Source: Hyphomicrobium sp. (GTDB lineage: Bacteria; Pseudomonadota; Alphaproteobacteria; Rhizobiales; Hyphomicrobiaceae). From it: 64,000 nt of DNA. The stretch covers positions 124,001 to 188,000 of the forward strand of contig NZ_JAIELN010000003.1 in the NCBI RefSeq assembly GCF_019753045.1. Direction: 5' to 3'. Positions 45,961 through 55,968 of this stretch are shown here, piece after piece (position 1 is the first letter of the stretch; each line of letters begins with the position of its first letter). The position numbers were made by a program, and so were the translations under genes. Under the pieces are notes generated by a model that saw nothing but the letters and a program-made list of their open reading frames with translations, searched no databases and was not told the origin of the DNA.

Positions 45961-47793
45961 TCAGAATTTTCGCACCCAATCGGTGTGTCCGCGCCGATCG
46001 ATTTCCGCGCGGGTGTGGTGGTACGCCGCATCCATGATCTCACTGTGCCGTCGCCAGTCGAGGGCGCCCATCTCGGCGGGTGTTGGCGGCACGACAAGCC
46101 AGTCGCCGGCGTCGAGATGGCGCTCGAAATGTCCGCGGTTGGCCATCAGGCTGCGCACCAGCACTGTTGCTGCGGAGGGCGCTGCCGGGAGGGCGTCGCT
46201 CGCAAAAGGATTGAGCGCGCGCCAGATGAGTTCACGCCGCCTCGGCAAAGTCGAATAGTCGACAGTGAATTTTTCGCCTTCACCGGCTTGAAAGCTGACG
46301 ACGACGTTCGGTCCGCGCTTCAGGCTGTGCATTGTCTCGACCGGCACGTTCGAAATGACCGAGCCGTCGACCAGCATCCGTCCATCATCGGTATAGAAAG
46401 GCGGGAGGAGCCCGGGTATCGCGGCGCTGGCGCGGATGGCCCGCCATAAATGCCCGCTTACGTGCAACTCGGTTTCATAGTTCGAGAGATCGGCCGAGAC
46501 GGCGAAGTACGGTTTCCAGAGGTCTTCGATGCGAACGGTGCCGTATTCCCGCTCGAGGTGGGCGTCGAAATGGGTGTGATCGAGCAGGCTGTATCTCGGC
46601 AGCGTATAGCGCGACATCGCGCGGCCTTCGATGAACATGCGATGGACGCGGGCGTCGATGGCGTCGGGATCAAGGTCCTGCGCGAAGGCTGCGGCCATCG
46701 CGGCGCCGCCCGATGTTCCGCCGAGGAGATCGAATGCGATCCCGGCTTCGCGAAAGGCGCGGTATACGCCGATGTGCGCGGAACAATAAGCGCCGCCTCC
46801 GCATGCGACGAAGCCTAGCGCTTCGCCAGCCAGAAACCGCCAGAGGCGCGCGATGTCGTCGGCATCGCCGAGGGCGACGTGGTGGTGCATCGCCGGTTCA
46901 CGGTGCGTGAGCCAGTGCCGCGTACCTTGCGCGATGCCGCGGCGGGCATGCACGACCACGAGCCTGCGGGCTGACGGCGGATGGATCGACAACGCAAAGG
47001 CTTCGAGCGGACCAAGGGGCACCGGCGATCCGACTGGCTCATCCAGCGGAGAGGCGACGAGAAGAACCTCGTCGGCCTGGCGAATTGCTTTTTCGCTCCA
47101 CGGCGTCAGTTCTCGGTCCGCAATGAATGCAATCGTGCCGTACTGGCTCTCGAGCGCGTTCAGGGCTTCAGTGAATTCGAGGTCGCTTGCAGATGCGCTG
47201 CTCACGATATCGGCGATCGTCGCGCTCGAAGTGATCAGCGTGCCTGATCTGGCCGTCGCTGCTTTGGCGAACGCCGACATGAAGGCTGGCGGGACGAACC
47301 CCGATGCGGCTCCGACGATTGCAATCGTGCGCGGTCTCGGCCGCGCTTGTTTTCCTTGGGCCGTGTTGATCAACGCTGAGCTGCGACGCGTCTCGGCGGC
47401 GAGCCGGTCGGCGAGGGTCGCTGTAATTCCAGCCCAGATGGCGGACGAATTTTCGGAGATCGCGTCGAAGTCGGCGCGCGTCAGGCGCACGACGATGCCA
47501 TCGCGGATGGCGCTCACGGTGGCGGTTCTCGTGCCGCCCGCGAAGAACGCAATCTCGCCGATGGTCGAGCCGCGCGAGATCTCGGCGATCGTGCCGGAAT
47601 GGCCGCCGACTTCGACGGCGAAGCGTCCGGAGACAACGACGTAAAGGGCGTCAGCCGCCTCGCCTTGCCGTACGACATCGTCGCCGCGGCGGACGTGTAT
47701 CGGCTGCAAGCGATCTTCGAGACGGCGAAGCGCCTCCGCTGGAAGATCCTTGAACGTCGGGACGCTGGAGAGCGTGAACCGCTTGGACGACAT
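45961..47793 (-). CDS. Cyclic-nucleotide-binding domain/patatin phospholipase fusion (NTE-like)
   Basis: A 610-residue protein. Residues 15-125 form a cNMP-binding domain (VVRQGEAADALYVVVSGR and GSTIGEIAFFAGGTRTATV). A central region (about 150-320) carries a Rossmann-like segment. The patatin domain has CGGGAYCSAHIG (about 331), GTSGG (Ser361) and LVDGSVISNVPVE. This order matches the neuropathy-target-esterase-related phospholipases, so lipid hydrolysis gated by a nucleotide is inferred. It is followed by a second patatin gene (44549-45814). Confidence 0.9.
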   Translation of the reverse strand: MSSKRFTLSSVPTFKDLPAEALRRLEDRLQPIHVRRGDDVVRQGEAADALYVVVSGRFAVEVGGHSGTIAEISRGSTIGEIAFFAGGTRTATVSAIRDGIVVRLTRADFDAISENSSAIWAGITATLADRLAAETRRSSALINTAQGKQARPRPRTIAIVGAASGFVPPAFMSAFAKAATARSGTLITSSATIADIVSSASASDLEFTEALNALESQYGTIAFIADRELTPWSEKAIRQADEVLLVASPLDEPVGSPVPLGPLEAFALSIHPPSARRLVVVHARRGIAQGTRHWLTHREPAMHHHVALGDADDIARLWRFLAGEALGFVACGGGAYCSAHIGVYRAFREAGIAFDLLGGTSGGAAMAAAFAQDLDPDAIDARVHRMFIEGRAMSRYTLPRYSLLDHTHFDAHLEREYGTVRIEDLWKPYFAVSADLSNYETELHVSGHLWRAIRASAAIPGLLPPFYTDDGRMLVDGSVISNVPVETMHSLKRGPNVVVSFQAGEGEKFTVDYSTLPRRRELIWRALNPFASDALPAAPSAATVLVRSLMANRGHFERHLDAGDWLVVPPTPAEMGALDWRRHSEIMDAAYHHTRAEIDRRGHTDWVRKF

Positions 47794-47920
47794 CGGGGCG
47801 CCGCATGGCAGGCTTTTCGAGCCTTATACCATGGCGGCGCCCCGCTTATCGAAACGCTGCGTTGCGAAACGGCAAAAGAGATTAACCGGCCTATTTGGCC
47901 AGTCGGATCAGCCTGCCAAA

Positions 47921-48511
47921 TTAGCCTGCGAGGGCCTCGACGTGCTCCCAGTTCACGAGATTGTCGAACCAGGCTTCGAGGTACTTCGGACGGGCGTTGC
48001 GGTAGTCGATGTAATAGCTGTGTTCCCAGACGTCGACGCCGAGGATGGGCTTTGAGCCGTACATCAGCGGGTTTTCGCCGTTCGGGGTTTTCACGACTTC
48101 GAGCTTGCCGTCCTTGATCGCGAGCCAAGCCCAGCCGGAGCCGAACTGGCCCTTGCCGGCTTCGATGAAGTCGGTGCGAACCTTGTCGAAGCCGCCGTAA
48201 GCGTCGACGAGCGTTTGAATCTTGCCAGGCAATTTCTTGCCGCCGCCGCCCTTCTTCATCCACTGCCAGAAATGCAGGTGGTTATAGTGCTGGCCGACGT
48301 TGTTGATGAGCCCGACGGCCTTATCGGCGTAGGCGTTCTTTACGATGTCTTCGAGCGACTGGCCCTCGTACTTGGAGCCAGCGAGGAGCTTGTTGCCATT
48401 CTCGACGTACGCCAGGTGATGCTTGTCGTGGTGGTATTCCAGCGTCTCGGCCGACATGAACGGTGCGAGGGCATCATAGGCGTAGGGAAGATCAGGGAGT
48501 TTCAGCGTCAT
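47921..48511 (-). CDS. sodB: Fe/Mn superoxide dismutase
   Basis: Converts superoxide to peroxide and oxygen in the cytoplasm. The 196-residue protein carries the metal ligands in MSAETLEYHHDKHHLAYV (His), QHYNHLHFW (His) and GVDVWEHSYYIDYRNARPKYLEAW (Asp and His). Residues GQFGSGWAWL favour the Fe type, but Mn cannot be excluded by sequence alone. Either the ATG at 48511 or one at 48526 may be used. It has a separate promoter from the upstream H-NS-like gene, which is divergent. Confidence 0.95.
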   Translation of the reverse strand: MTLKLPDLPYAYDALAPFMSAETLEYHHDKHHLAYVENGNKLLAGSKYEGQSLEDIVKNAYADKAVGLINNVGQHYNHLHFWQWMKKGGGGKKLPGKIQTLVDAYGGFDKVRTDFIEAGKGQFGSGWAWLAIKDGKLEVVKTPNGENPLMYGSKPILGVDVWEHSYYIDYRNARPKYLEAWFDNLVNWEHVEALAG

Positions 48512-49374
48512 AGGACGAGCACTCATTGCAGTTGGGGGTGGATCGAAAGTCGCGGGAAAGTAGCTTTTGGAATCCGCTTACACAAGACATGGGCTGAACC
48601 TTCCGGTCGTGCTGCGGTTCCAGCTAGGCGACGCTCGGCTACTAACGGCCATTTCCTAATAAGCAATGTTTTAATATGCACTGCCGGGTAACCGATGTCT
48701 GGTCACCGGCGAGGGAGATGCGCCGAGGCGGCTTTTTTGATTTGCGGGTCATTCATTCGATTTGGGGGGCGTCTTACGAGAAAGAAGCCGGGCGAATTTA
48801 GCGGCATCGCCTCCATTCTCCGCTCCAAAATGGCGGACAAGCGCGCGGGCGCCATCCTCGCGCTCCGGTCTGCACGCTGTCCATTGAAAGGACGGGTCAA
48901 ATGGGCGGACTATTTCACCTAAAAGGAAAACCCTGAGTTTTTTACGCCAATTTGCAAAGACGGCGGCGGCTCTCAATTCCGGTAGGCCGGCCGGCTTATG
49001 CCGATTGTGGCGCGCGGAAAGGCGGGTAAAGGCATATCTGAGATTGCGGGGCCGCAGCTCCGGATCTATTTTTCAACCCGGACGTTTACTCGGCATTTGG
49101 TTGGCCAAATACTTTTGTCCGATACGACAGTCACCGCTTTCATTTGTTTATATCAAGCGCGGCGCAACGGAGATATATATTTGGCGCCCTTAGGCAGCCG
49201 TCACCTATTAGCCCTCGCGTCAATAAGTGTTTGCCGAAAATTCACGACTATTGATGAGTGTGCGTTGACAAGGTGACACATCGCAGAGATTTCTGCTGCG
49301 ATCGCTTCCCAATGTGGCTACACCCGGCACAGGATTTAGTAGAGGTCTCGTTTGTCATGCGAAAGGTACAGAAG
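48512..49374. other. 863-bp gene-free region between sodB and the H-NS-like gene
   Basis: No frame here has a recognisable motif or a good ribosome binding site. The right half (about 49050-49370) is distinctly more AT-rich, as is common upstream of genes for H-NS-family proteins that autoregulate. Two divergent promoters must lie here. I see no obvious Fur or Irr-type repeat by eye. Confidence 0.5.
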
Positions 49375-49704
49375 ATGGCGGCGTTCAATGTCGACAAGCT
49401 CTCACTCAAAGAACTTGTCGATCTTGAATCTAAAGTGCAAAAGGCCATCGCCGTTGCACGGGATCGCGAACGCTCCGAATTGAAAAGAAAAGTGGCCGAT
49501 ATGGCCGAAACGCATGGATTTTCGGTTGCGGAATTGTTTGGCGGCGTCCGGGGCCGCGGAGCCGGAAAGAATAAGTCCGTCGGGGTGGCAAAGTATGCAA
49601 ATCCCGAAAACAAATTCGACACCTGGACTGGCCGCGGCCGCAAGCCGAACTGGTTAGTGGAGCGTCTGAGAAAGGGCGCAAAACTCGCCGATTTTTCGAT
49701 TTAA
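49375..49704 (+). CDS. H-NS/HvrA-family nucleoid-associated protein
   Basis: A 109-residue DNA-binding protein. The N-terminal coiled coil (LSLKELVDLESKVQKAIAVARDRERSELKRKVADMA) oligomerises, and the C-terminal motif KYANPENKFDTWTGRGRKPNWL is the AT-rich-DNA-binding loop of the H-NS family. It would silence AT-rich, often horizontally acquired, DNA. The ATG at 49375 is preceded by AAGGTACAG; upstream in-frame starts are less H-NS-like. A long hairpin follows. Confidence 0.93.
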   Translation: MAAFNVDKLSLKELVDLESKVQKAIAVARDRERSELKRKVADMAETHGFSVAELFGGVRGRGAGKNKSVGVAKYANPENKFDTWTGRGRKPNWLVERLRKGAKLADFSI

Positions 49705-49747
49705 TCAATCTGACTATTAGTCGGGTAAATCGCAGAAATACTGGCAA

Positions 49748-49782
49748 TAGGCGGGGATATCCGGGGCGGATATCCTCGCCTA
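49748..49782 (+). terminator. Long hairpin after the H-NS-like gene
   Basis: A fifteen-base stem (49748-49762 with 49768-49782) has one G-U pair and a five-base GGGGC loop, 43 bp past the stop codon. It is not followed by a clear T-run. Confidence 0.5.
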
Positions 49783-49942
49783 ATCTGTATGCATTTTAAA
49801 TTTATCATTCCTTGGGCCGCGCGATTATGTTGCCTGCCGCCCATTTCATTAATCGCTGCGGGATAACCCAGTTAATGTGCGTGCAACTCAAGTAACGCTC
49901 TGGGCGAGAACCAACGCGTGTCTCGCCGAATTCGCCAATTTG

Positions 49943-49969
49943 TTAGCACTCAACGGTTGACAGTGCTAG
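49943..49969 (+). promoter_or_regulatory. CIRCE operator of groESL
   Basis: TTAGCACTC, nine bases, then CAGTGCTAG. The left arm is consensus; the right arm differs from GAGTGCTAA at both ends (7 of 9). HrcA is expected to repress groESL here when cells are not stressed. It lies 140 bp before the groES ATG, with the promoter presumably just upstream. No hrcA gene is in this window. Confidence 0.85.
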
Positions 49970-50109
49970 CAGGGCGCAGCATATAGCTCCCGTGCTTGAG
50001 CTTTGTAAGGATCTGTCGCGCTTCGGCCGGACAAACCGCTCCCGCCGGACCATCCGGTCCTCCAAGTTCTGAGCCTTGGAATTGTTCATCAAATCATGAG
50101 GTTATTCCC

Positions 50110-50424
50110 ATGACGTTCCGTCCGCTCCACGATCGTGTTGTCGTGAAACGTATCGAGGAAGAGTCGAAGACTGCCGGCGGGATCATCATCCCCGATACTG
50201 CCAAGGAAAAGCCCCAGCAGGGCGAAGTTGTCGCCGTTGGCCCGGGTGCCCGCGACGAAGCCGGCAAGGTCAACCCCCTCGACGTCAAGGTCGGCGACCG
50301 TGTTCTGTTCGGCAAGTGGTCGGGCAGCGAAGTCAAGATCGACGGCGAAGACCTGCTGATCATGAAAGAGAGCGACATTCTCGGCGTTCTCTCGGCCCCC
50401 GCTAAGTCGAAGGCCGCTGCTTAA
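50110..50424 (+). CDS. groES: Co-chaperonin GroES
   Basis: A 104-residue heptameric lid of the GroEL chamber. [27 protein letters not shown] at the N-terminus contains the conserved mobile loop, and the ending KESDILGVL is typical. The ATG at 50110 follows GAGGTTATTCCC; the open frame upstream does not resemble GroES. The gene is followed 45 bp later by groEL, and a CIRCE element lies upstream. Confidence 0.98.
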   Translation: MTFRPLHDRVVVKRIEEESKTAGGIIIPDTAKEKPQQGEVVAVGPGARDEAGKVNPLDVKVGDRVLFGKWSGSEVKIDGEDLLIMKESDILGVLSAPAKSKAAA

Positions 50425-52116
<1,692 letters not shown>

Positions 52117-52190
52117 GGAAGTTTTTTGCCCCTCGCGCTTCGCGACTCTCCTTCGTCGAGCCGGCCGCAAAGCGCAGTCAGAAATCAGAA

Positions 52191-52222
52191 AGCCCCGCAT
52201 CGCTGCGGGGCTTTCTTTTTTG
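52191..52222 (+). terminator. Rho-independent terminator of groESL
   Basis: AGCCCCGCA pairs with TGCGGGGCT around a TCGC loop, followed by TTCTTTTTT. Confidence 0.92.
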
Positions 52223-52240
52223 TTGGACGCCGTGCGTCAG

Positions 52241-52690
52241 TTATTCAACCAAGAGCCGGTTCTGGAGAGGATCGCCTTCCGGCCAGAGCGCGACATCCTT
52301 TTTCGTGTCTAGCGATTTGTCGCCGTCGACATCCTTATAAAGCGTCGCCCACAACGCCGAGCCCGGCGCGACGCCAGCGCCGACCGTGACGCTCACGTTA
52401 TTATGGCTGCCCTTGTCCAGCGCTGTGAAGCCAAGGACTTTGTCCGAGCGTTTGCCGTCTTCCTCGGCAAAGACCGCGACATAACCATTATGAGGCAGAT
52501 AGACGTAGCTGATGGCGATCGAGTCGCCCTTGGGTTTTTGATCGAAGGCGATGATGGATGCGGGAACCTCTGCAGTGGCATCCTGGCTCGCCGGCTGATC
52601 GGTCATCGCAAGCGCTGGGTTGGCCGCGAAAGCGAAGAAAGCGGCGGCCGCGGCCGACAGGATGAATTTGGGATCAGCTGCATAAGTCAT
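52241..52690 (-). CDS. Exported DUF7282-like protein
   Basis: A 149-residue protein with a signal peptide of about 30 residues (PALA/MTDQ). The mature domain has YVYLPHNGYVAVFAEEDGKRSDKVLGF, ALDKGSHNNVSVTVGAGVAPGSALWATLYKDVDGD and a DVDGD-type acidic loop, which resembles DUF7282-like exported proteins of unknown role. The ATG at 52690 is preceded by GGAGACG. It is convergent with groEL. Confidence 0.7.
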   Translation of the reverse strand: MTYAADPKFILSAAAAAFFAFAANPALAMTDQPASQDATAEVPASIIAFDQKPKGDSIAISYVYLPHNGYVAVFAEEDGKRSDKVLGFTALDKGSHNNVSVTVGAGVAPGSALWATLYKDVDGDKSLDTKKDVALWPEGDPLQNRLLVE

Positions 52691-52702
52691 GGACGTCTCC
52701 AA

Positions 52703-53032
52703 GTTTAGAGTGTTGGCTTAAGAGGCGCTTTTGATTGCGCATTTTCCATTTGGGACGTCGTTCGCGAAATTAAACCGTTGGTTCGCTTCACGGCTGTTCA
52801 CGTTCCCATCAGCGAAGATGTGATTGCTGCAGTGCAATTCGTGAACACTTAAATCGCGCTTCGTGAAAACCTGACATGAGTTCGAGACCTCGAACGCAGG
52901 TATGAAGCGAGCGAGCTTCCTGTTTTGCTCCAACATATTCCCGCGGAAATATGCAAACGCGGCTTGTTATTCGTCCCGGCCGCAGGCCTTAATCTGAATC
53001 ATCTGTGAGCAGACCAATCGCGAGATTTCTCG
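52703..53032. other. 330-bp region with no supportable gene
   Basis: The stretch between the divergent DUF7282-like gene and the glycosyltransferase gene shows no recognisable motif, repeat or RNA. It probably contains both promoters. Confidence 0.45.
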
Positions 53033-53848
53033 ATGCTCTTTTCCTTCTGGTCGGGTGAAGTGAGCTGGATGGAACGCCTCTGCGTCGCCTCCGCGAAAAA
53101 CATCGGAGAAGAGATAACGGTTTTCACTTACGGGGATCGTGAGAAGCTCTCCGCCCAACTCGGGTGCCCGGTTCGCGATGCCGCCTCGATCCTCAGCCGA
53201 GCCGACAGGGACGAGGTTCTTCAGTTCGGCGTCGCCCACTTTTCTGATTTCTTCCGGCTTGAGGCCATCGCGCGAGGATGCGGGACGTGGACCGATCTCG
53301 ACGTCATCTTCATCAAGCTGCTTCCAAAATCCGAATATGTTTTCGGCGAGCAAAATGATGAACGGATCGGAAATTCGGTTCTTCGGCTGCCGCCGGACAG
53401 CGAGCTTCTCAATCGCTACCTTGCGTTTTGCCGGAAGCGGCCGATGCATCGTTTGGTGATGCCGTGGATGCCGTGGACGACGAAGTGCAGCCGGATCATG
53501 AAGGGACTTGCGGCTTCGGCGATGGGGGTTCGTCTGCCTGCGCCGAAATACGGACCGGCGGCGCTGACGTATTTCGCGGAGCGTTGCGGCGTCGGCCACC
53601 TCGCGCTTCCGGCGAAGGTTTTTTATCCGATCCCGATCAGGGGTCCGGCCATTACCCGCGTCTTCGAGCCGGGCTTCATCGAGTCGCTCATCGCGCCCGA
53701 AACGGTCGCCGTCCACCTTTGGCGATCGACGTTCGTCCATTTCAACGGGCTTGACGTGCCGAAGTCAGGATGGCTCGCCGGGCAGGTCGCGCAGTTGCTG
53801 GCGCCGCGTGTTTCTGAGGCAGCTGCCGAGCGGCGATATTCGGTTTGA
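53033..53848 (+). CDS. Glycosyltransferase with DXD motif (GT32-like)
   Basis: A 271-residue enzyme with no signal peptide. The segment FSDFFRLEAIARGCGTWTDLDVIFIK includes the DXD motif (TDLDV) used to bind a nucleotide sugar and metal; a late AVHLWRSTF stretch resembles the acceptor-side His motif. This layout fits the GT32/capsular-sugar family, and the product is unknown. The ATG at 53033 has a poor ribosome binding site. No other polysaccharide genes are adjacent. Confidence 0.8.
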   Translation: MLFSFWSGEVSWMERLCVASAKNIGEEITVFTYGDREKLSAQLGCPVRDAASILSRADRDEVLQFGVAHFSDFFRLEAIARGCGTWTDLDVIFIKLLPKSEYVFGEQNDERIGNSVLRLPPDSELLNRYLAFCRKRPMHRLVMPWMPWTTKCSRIMKGLAASAMGVRLPAPKYGPAALTYFAERCGVGHLALPAKVFYPIPIRGPAITRVFEPGFIESLIAPETVAVHLWRSTFVHFNGLDVPKSGWLAGQVAQLLAPRVSEAAAERRYSV

Positions 53849-54097
53849 GGTTGGCTTCAGGCTTCGTGCCGTCGCCGGAGCTGGCTCCGCTGTGCGCGAG
53901 CGAGCGCAATCAGACCTGATCACTTTTGCAATTTATAGCTGTTGACAGACTGTCGCAGCGGTTCGCGCTGAACAGAATTCCTGTACATTTATTCTTGCGC
54001 ATTACTGCACAAGCTGAAGACGAGCGTCCGCATGAACAGTCATGCGCAGGCGAAGGGGATGCTTATTCTCAAAACTCCAAGACAAAGGGAAGAATAG

Positions 54098-54853
54098 ATG
54101 TCGGCCGATATCCTGTCCAAGCTCAAGACCTTACACGACGATGTTCGAGCGCGCATTGAGGCGTCGTCGGACTTCAGAGCCATGAAAGCCGTCGAACGAG
54201 CGATCGGCGAGCTTTCGGAAGTTCTTACCGCATCAACTACTTCGGAGACTGAAGCTGCTGCCGCTGAGCCGGCCGCGGAAGTGGCTCCGGAGGCGTCCGC
54301 TGAAGTGGCCGTAGAGGCCGCTCCAGAGGCTGTCGAGGCCGCTCCGGCACCGGAAGCCGCGGCGGCGGAGGAAGCGGCACCAGAGGCTGCTGCTGAGGCT
54401 CCTTCCGAGGCGGCTCCCGAGGCTGCGCCGGAAGCGGCGGCTGAAGCACCGGCCGAGGCTGCTGCTGAAGAAGCTCCGGCTGCTGAGGCCGCGGCGGAGG
54501 CTCCCGCGGAAGTTGCGGAGGCTCCGGCCGAAGCGGCTGCAGAAGAGGTCGCCGCAGAGGCCGCCTCGGAGCCTGAGGCTGTCGCTGAAGCAGCTCCGGC
54601 TGCCGAAGCTGCGAGCGCGGAAGAGGCGGCTCCTGCGGAAGAAGCGCCGGCTGCGGAAGCTCTGGCAGCGGAAGCCGCGGAGCCTGCGGTTGAGGCTGCG
54701 GCTGCGGAGGTCGCGGAAGCTGCTCCTGCCGAAGCGGCCGAAGCGCCTGCTGCTGCGGTTGAAATCCCAGCCGAAGACAAGGCGCTGGTCGCGGCGATCG
54801 TCGCGAACGGTGCAGCAACGCCAGCTGAAGGAGCCAAGACAAGCGCAGGCTAA
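54098..54853 (+). CDS. Ala/Glu/Pro-rich low-complexity protein
   Basis: A 251-residue protein. Residues 1-45 look helical and ordered (MSADILSKLKTLHDDVRAR through IGELSEV). About 170 residues follow made almost only of Ala, Glu, Pro and a few Ser/Val in repeated EAAPE/AEAP units, then a short ordered end (IPAEDKALVAAIVANGA). It is very acidic, presumably extended and disordered. AAGGGAAG precedes the ATG. A strong terminator follows. It is unlike ordinary family proteins and I recognise no function. Confidence 0.75.
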   Translation: MSADILSKLKTLHDDVRARIEASSDFRAMKAVERAIGELSEVLTASTTSETEAAAAEPAAEVAPEASAEVAVEAAPEAVEAAPAPEAAAAEEAAPEAAAEAPSEAAPEAAPEAAAEAPAEAAAEEAPAAEAAAEAPAEVAEAPAEAAAEEVAAEAASEPEAVAEAAPAAEAASAEEAAPAEEAPAAEALAAEAAEPAVEAAAAEVAEAAPAEAAEAPAAAVEIPAEDKALVAAIVANGAATPAEGAKTSAG

Positions 54854-54882
54854 AGGATCTTTCGGGGTCACTCCCTTGAAGG

Positions 54883-54912
54883 AAGCCCCGGCCGCGAGAG
54901 CCGGGGCTTTTG
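54883..54912 (+). terminator. Rho-independent terminator of the Ala/Glu-rich gene
   Basis: AAGCCCCGGC pairs with GCCGGGGCTT around a seven-base loop, then a short T-run. Confidence 0.8.
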
Positions 54913-55082
54913 CGCGGGGGACAGGTCAGAAGCGAGACGTCTGGCGCGTGATGTTAGACGCGAGGTTGGGTTGGGGAACTACGCGGGCTTTTGCGAGTCC
55001 GAATTTTGAGAGCAGAGAACGGAGTGCAGTCGCGATCAAAGACTAACCGGGAAAGACGCCGGTGAGATTGGGAGGATCAGCC

Positions 55083-55268
55083 ATGATGAATGCGGTTGAA
55101 GTCCATGATCATGCCCGCAAGCTCTACGTAGCGCAGGGCGGCAAGGCGCTTGCGGACGCCACGGAAAAGGCGCGCCGTTATGCCCTCAGCGGCGATAAGG
55201 GTCTCGCGGAGGATTGGCGTCGCATTCAAGCGGCGCTCAAGGAATTGATCGGACCGAGCGTCAGCTAG
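55083..55268 (+). CDS. Small helical protein, function unknown
   Basis: A 61-residue soluble protein of mostly helical appearance (VEVHDHARKLYVAQGGKALADATEKARRYALSG). A GGGAGG ribosome binding site lies before the ATG at 55083, preferred over the earlier frame start at 55062. It overlaps the stop of the convergent btaB gene by four bases. I recognise no family. Confidence 0.65.
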   Translation: MMNAVEVHDHARKLYVAQGGKALADATEKARRYALSGDKGLAEDWRRIQAALKELIGPSVS

Positions 55269-55960
55269 CTCTCAGCGGTTTGCGGTTTGCGAGAGCAGAC
55301 GCCGATGCGGGCGATTGCGGAATAGTCCAAGCGGCCGTGGCTGAATGATGCCGTTCTGCCGTGTCGCTTCGCCGTTTCGTGGATTGTGCTTTCGAGATCG
55401 AGCCGCGGCGTGACGCTAAAGCGGGCGAGCCACGCGCGCATCGCACGGCGCGGAAGCGGACGCATTGATGCCATCGTACCGAAGTCGACGATGTGCAACT
55501 CTCCACGCGGCGCGAGCTGCGTGACGGCGCGGTCGATTACCGCCTCCCAAGGCGGGATCATCGACAACGCGTAAGAAATGAAAATGCGATCGAACTTTCT
55601 AATGCCGAAGAGTTCGGCCGGCGAAAATGTCGTCGCATCGGCTTGCGCGACCGTTATCGCGTCGCCAACGTGGCTTCGATCTATGGCGGCGCGCGCGGTC
55701 TTCAGCATCTCTTCGGAAACGTCGAGTCCGTAGAATTGGGTGGCGGGATAAATGTGCGCGGCGCGAAGCAGGTTGCGCGCCGTTCCGCAGCCGATCTCGA
55801 GCACGGATCCGGGTACCGGCGGATCGAGCTCATTGATCAATTGATCACGGCCGAGAAGATAATAGCGGCGCGTCAGGTCGTAGATGTAGCGCTGGTGGCG
55901 GTACATGCCATCCATGGCGCTTGCGGCGGTCGTATCCGTGGCAGCCATCGTTGCGGTCAT
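55265..55960 (-). CDS. btaB: BtaB-like N-methyltransferase for DGTS betaine lipid
   Basis: A 231-residue SAM-dependent methyltransferase; the binding motif VLEIGCGTARNLL and the second acidic LDVSEEML (about residues 45-80) are clear. BtaB methylates diacylglycerylhomoserine three times to give the betaine lipid DGTS. The assignment is strengthened by the btaA gene directly upstream, nine bases away. The ATG at 55960 lies behind GGGGCG; an open frame continues further into btaA and is rejected. Confidence 0.85.
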   Translation of the reverse strand: MTATMAATDTTAASAMDGMYRHQRYIYDLTRRYYLLGRDQLINELDPPVPGSVLEIGCGTARNLLRAAHIYPATQFYGLDVSEEMLKTARAAIDRSHVGDAITVAQADATTFSPAELFGIRKFDRIFISYALSMIPPWEAVIDRAVTQLAPRGELHIVDFGTMASMRPLPRRAMRAWLARFSVTPRLDLESTIHETAKRHGRTASFSHGRLDYSAIARIGVCSRKPQTAES

Positions 55961-55968
55961 CGCCCCGG

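Noticed and set aside
54233..54871. Arg/Ser- and Pro/Gln-rich frames opposite the Ala/Glu-rich gene
   Set aside because: They arise automatically from the GCx/GAx repeats; only the + frame has a ribosome binding site, an ordered head and a terminator.
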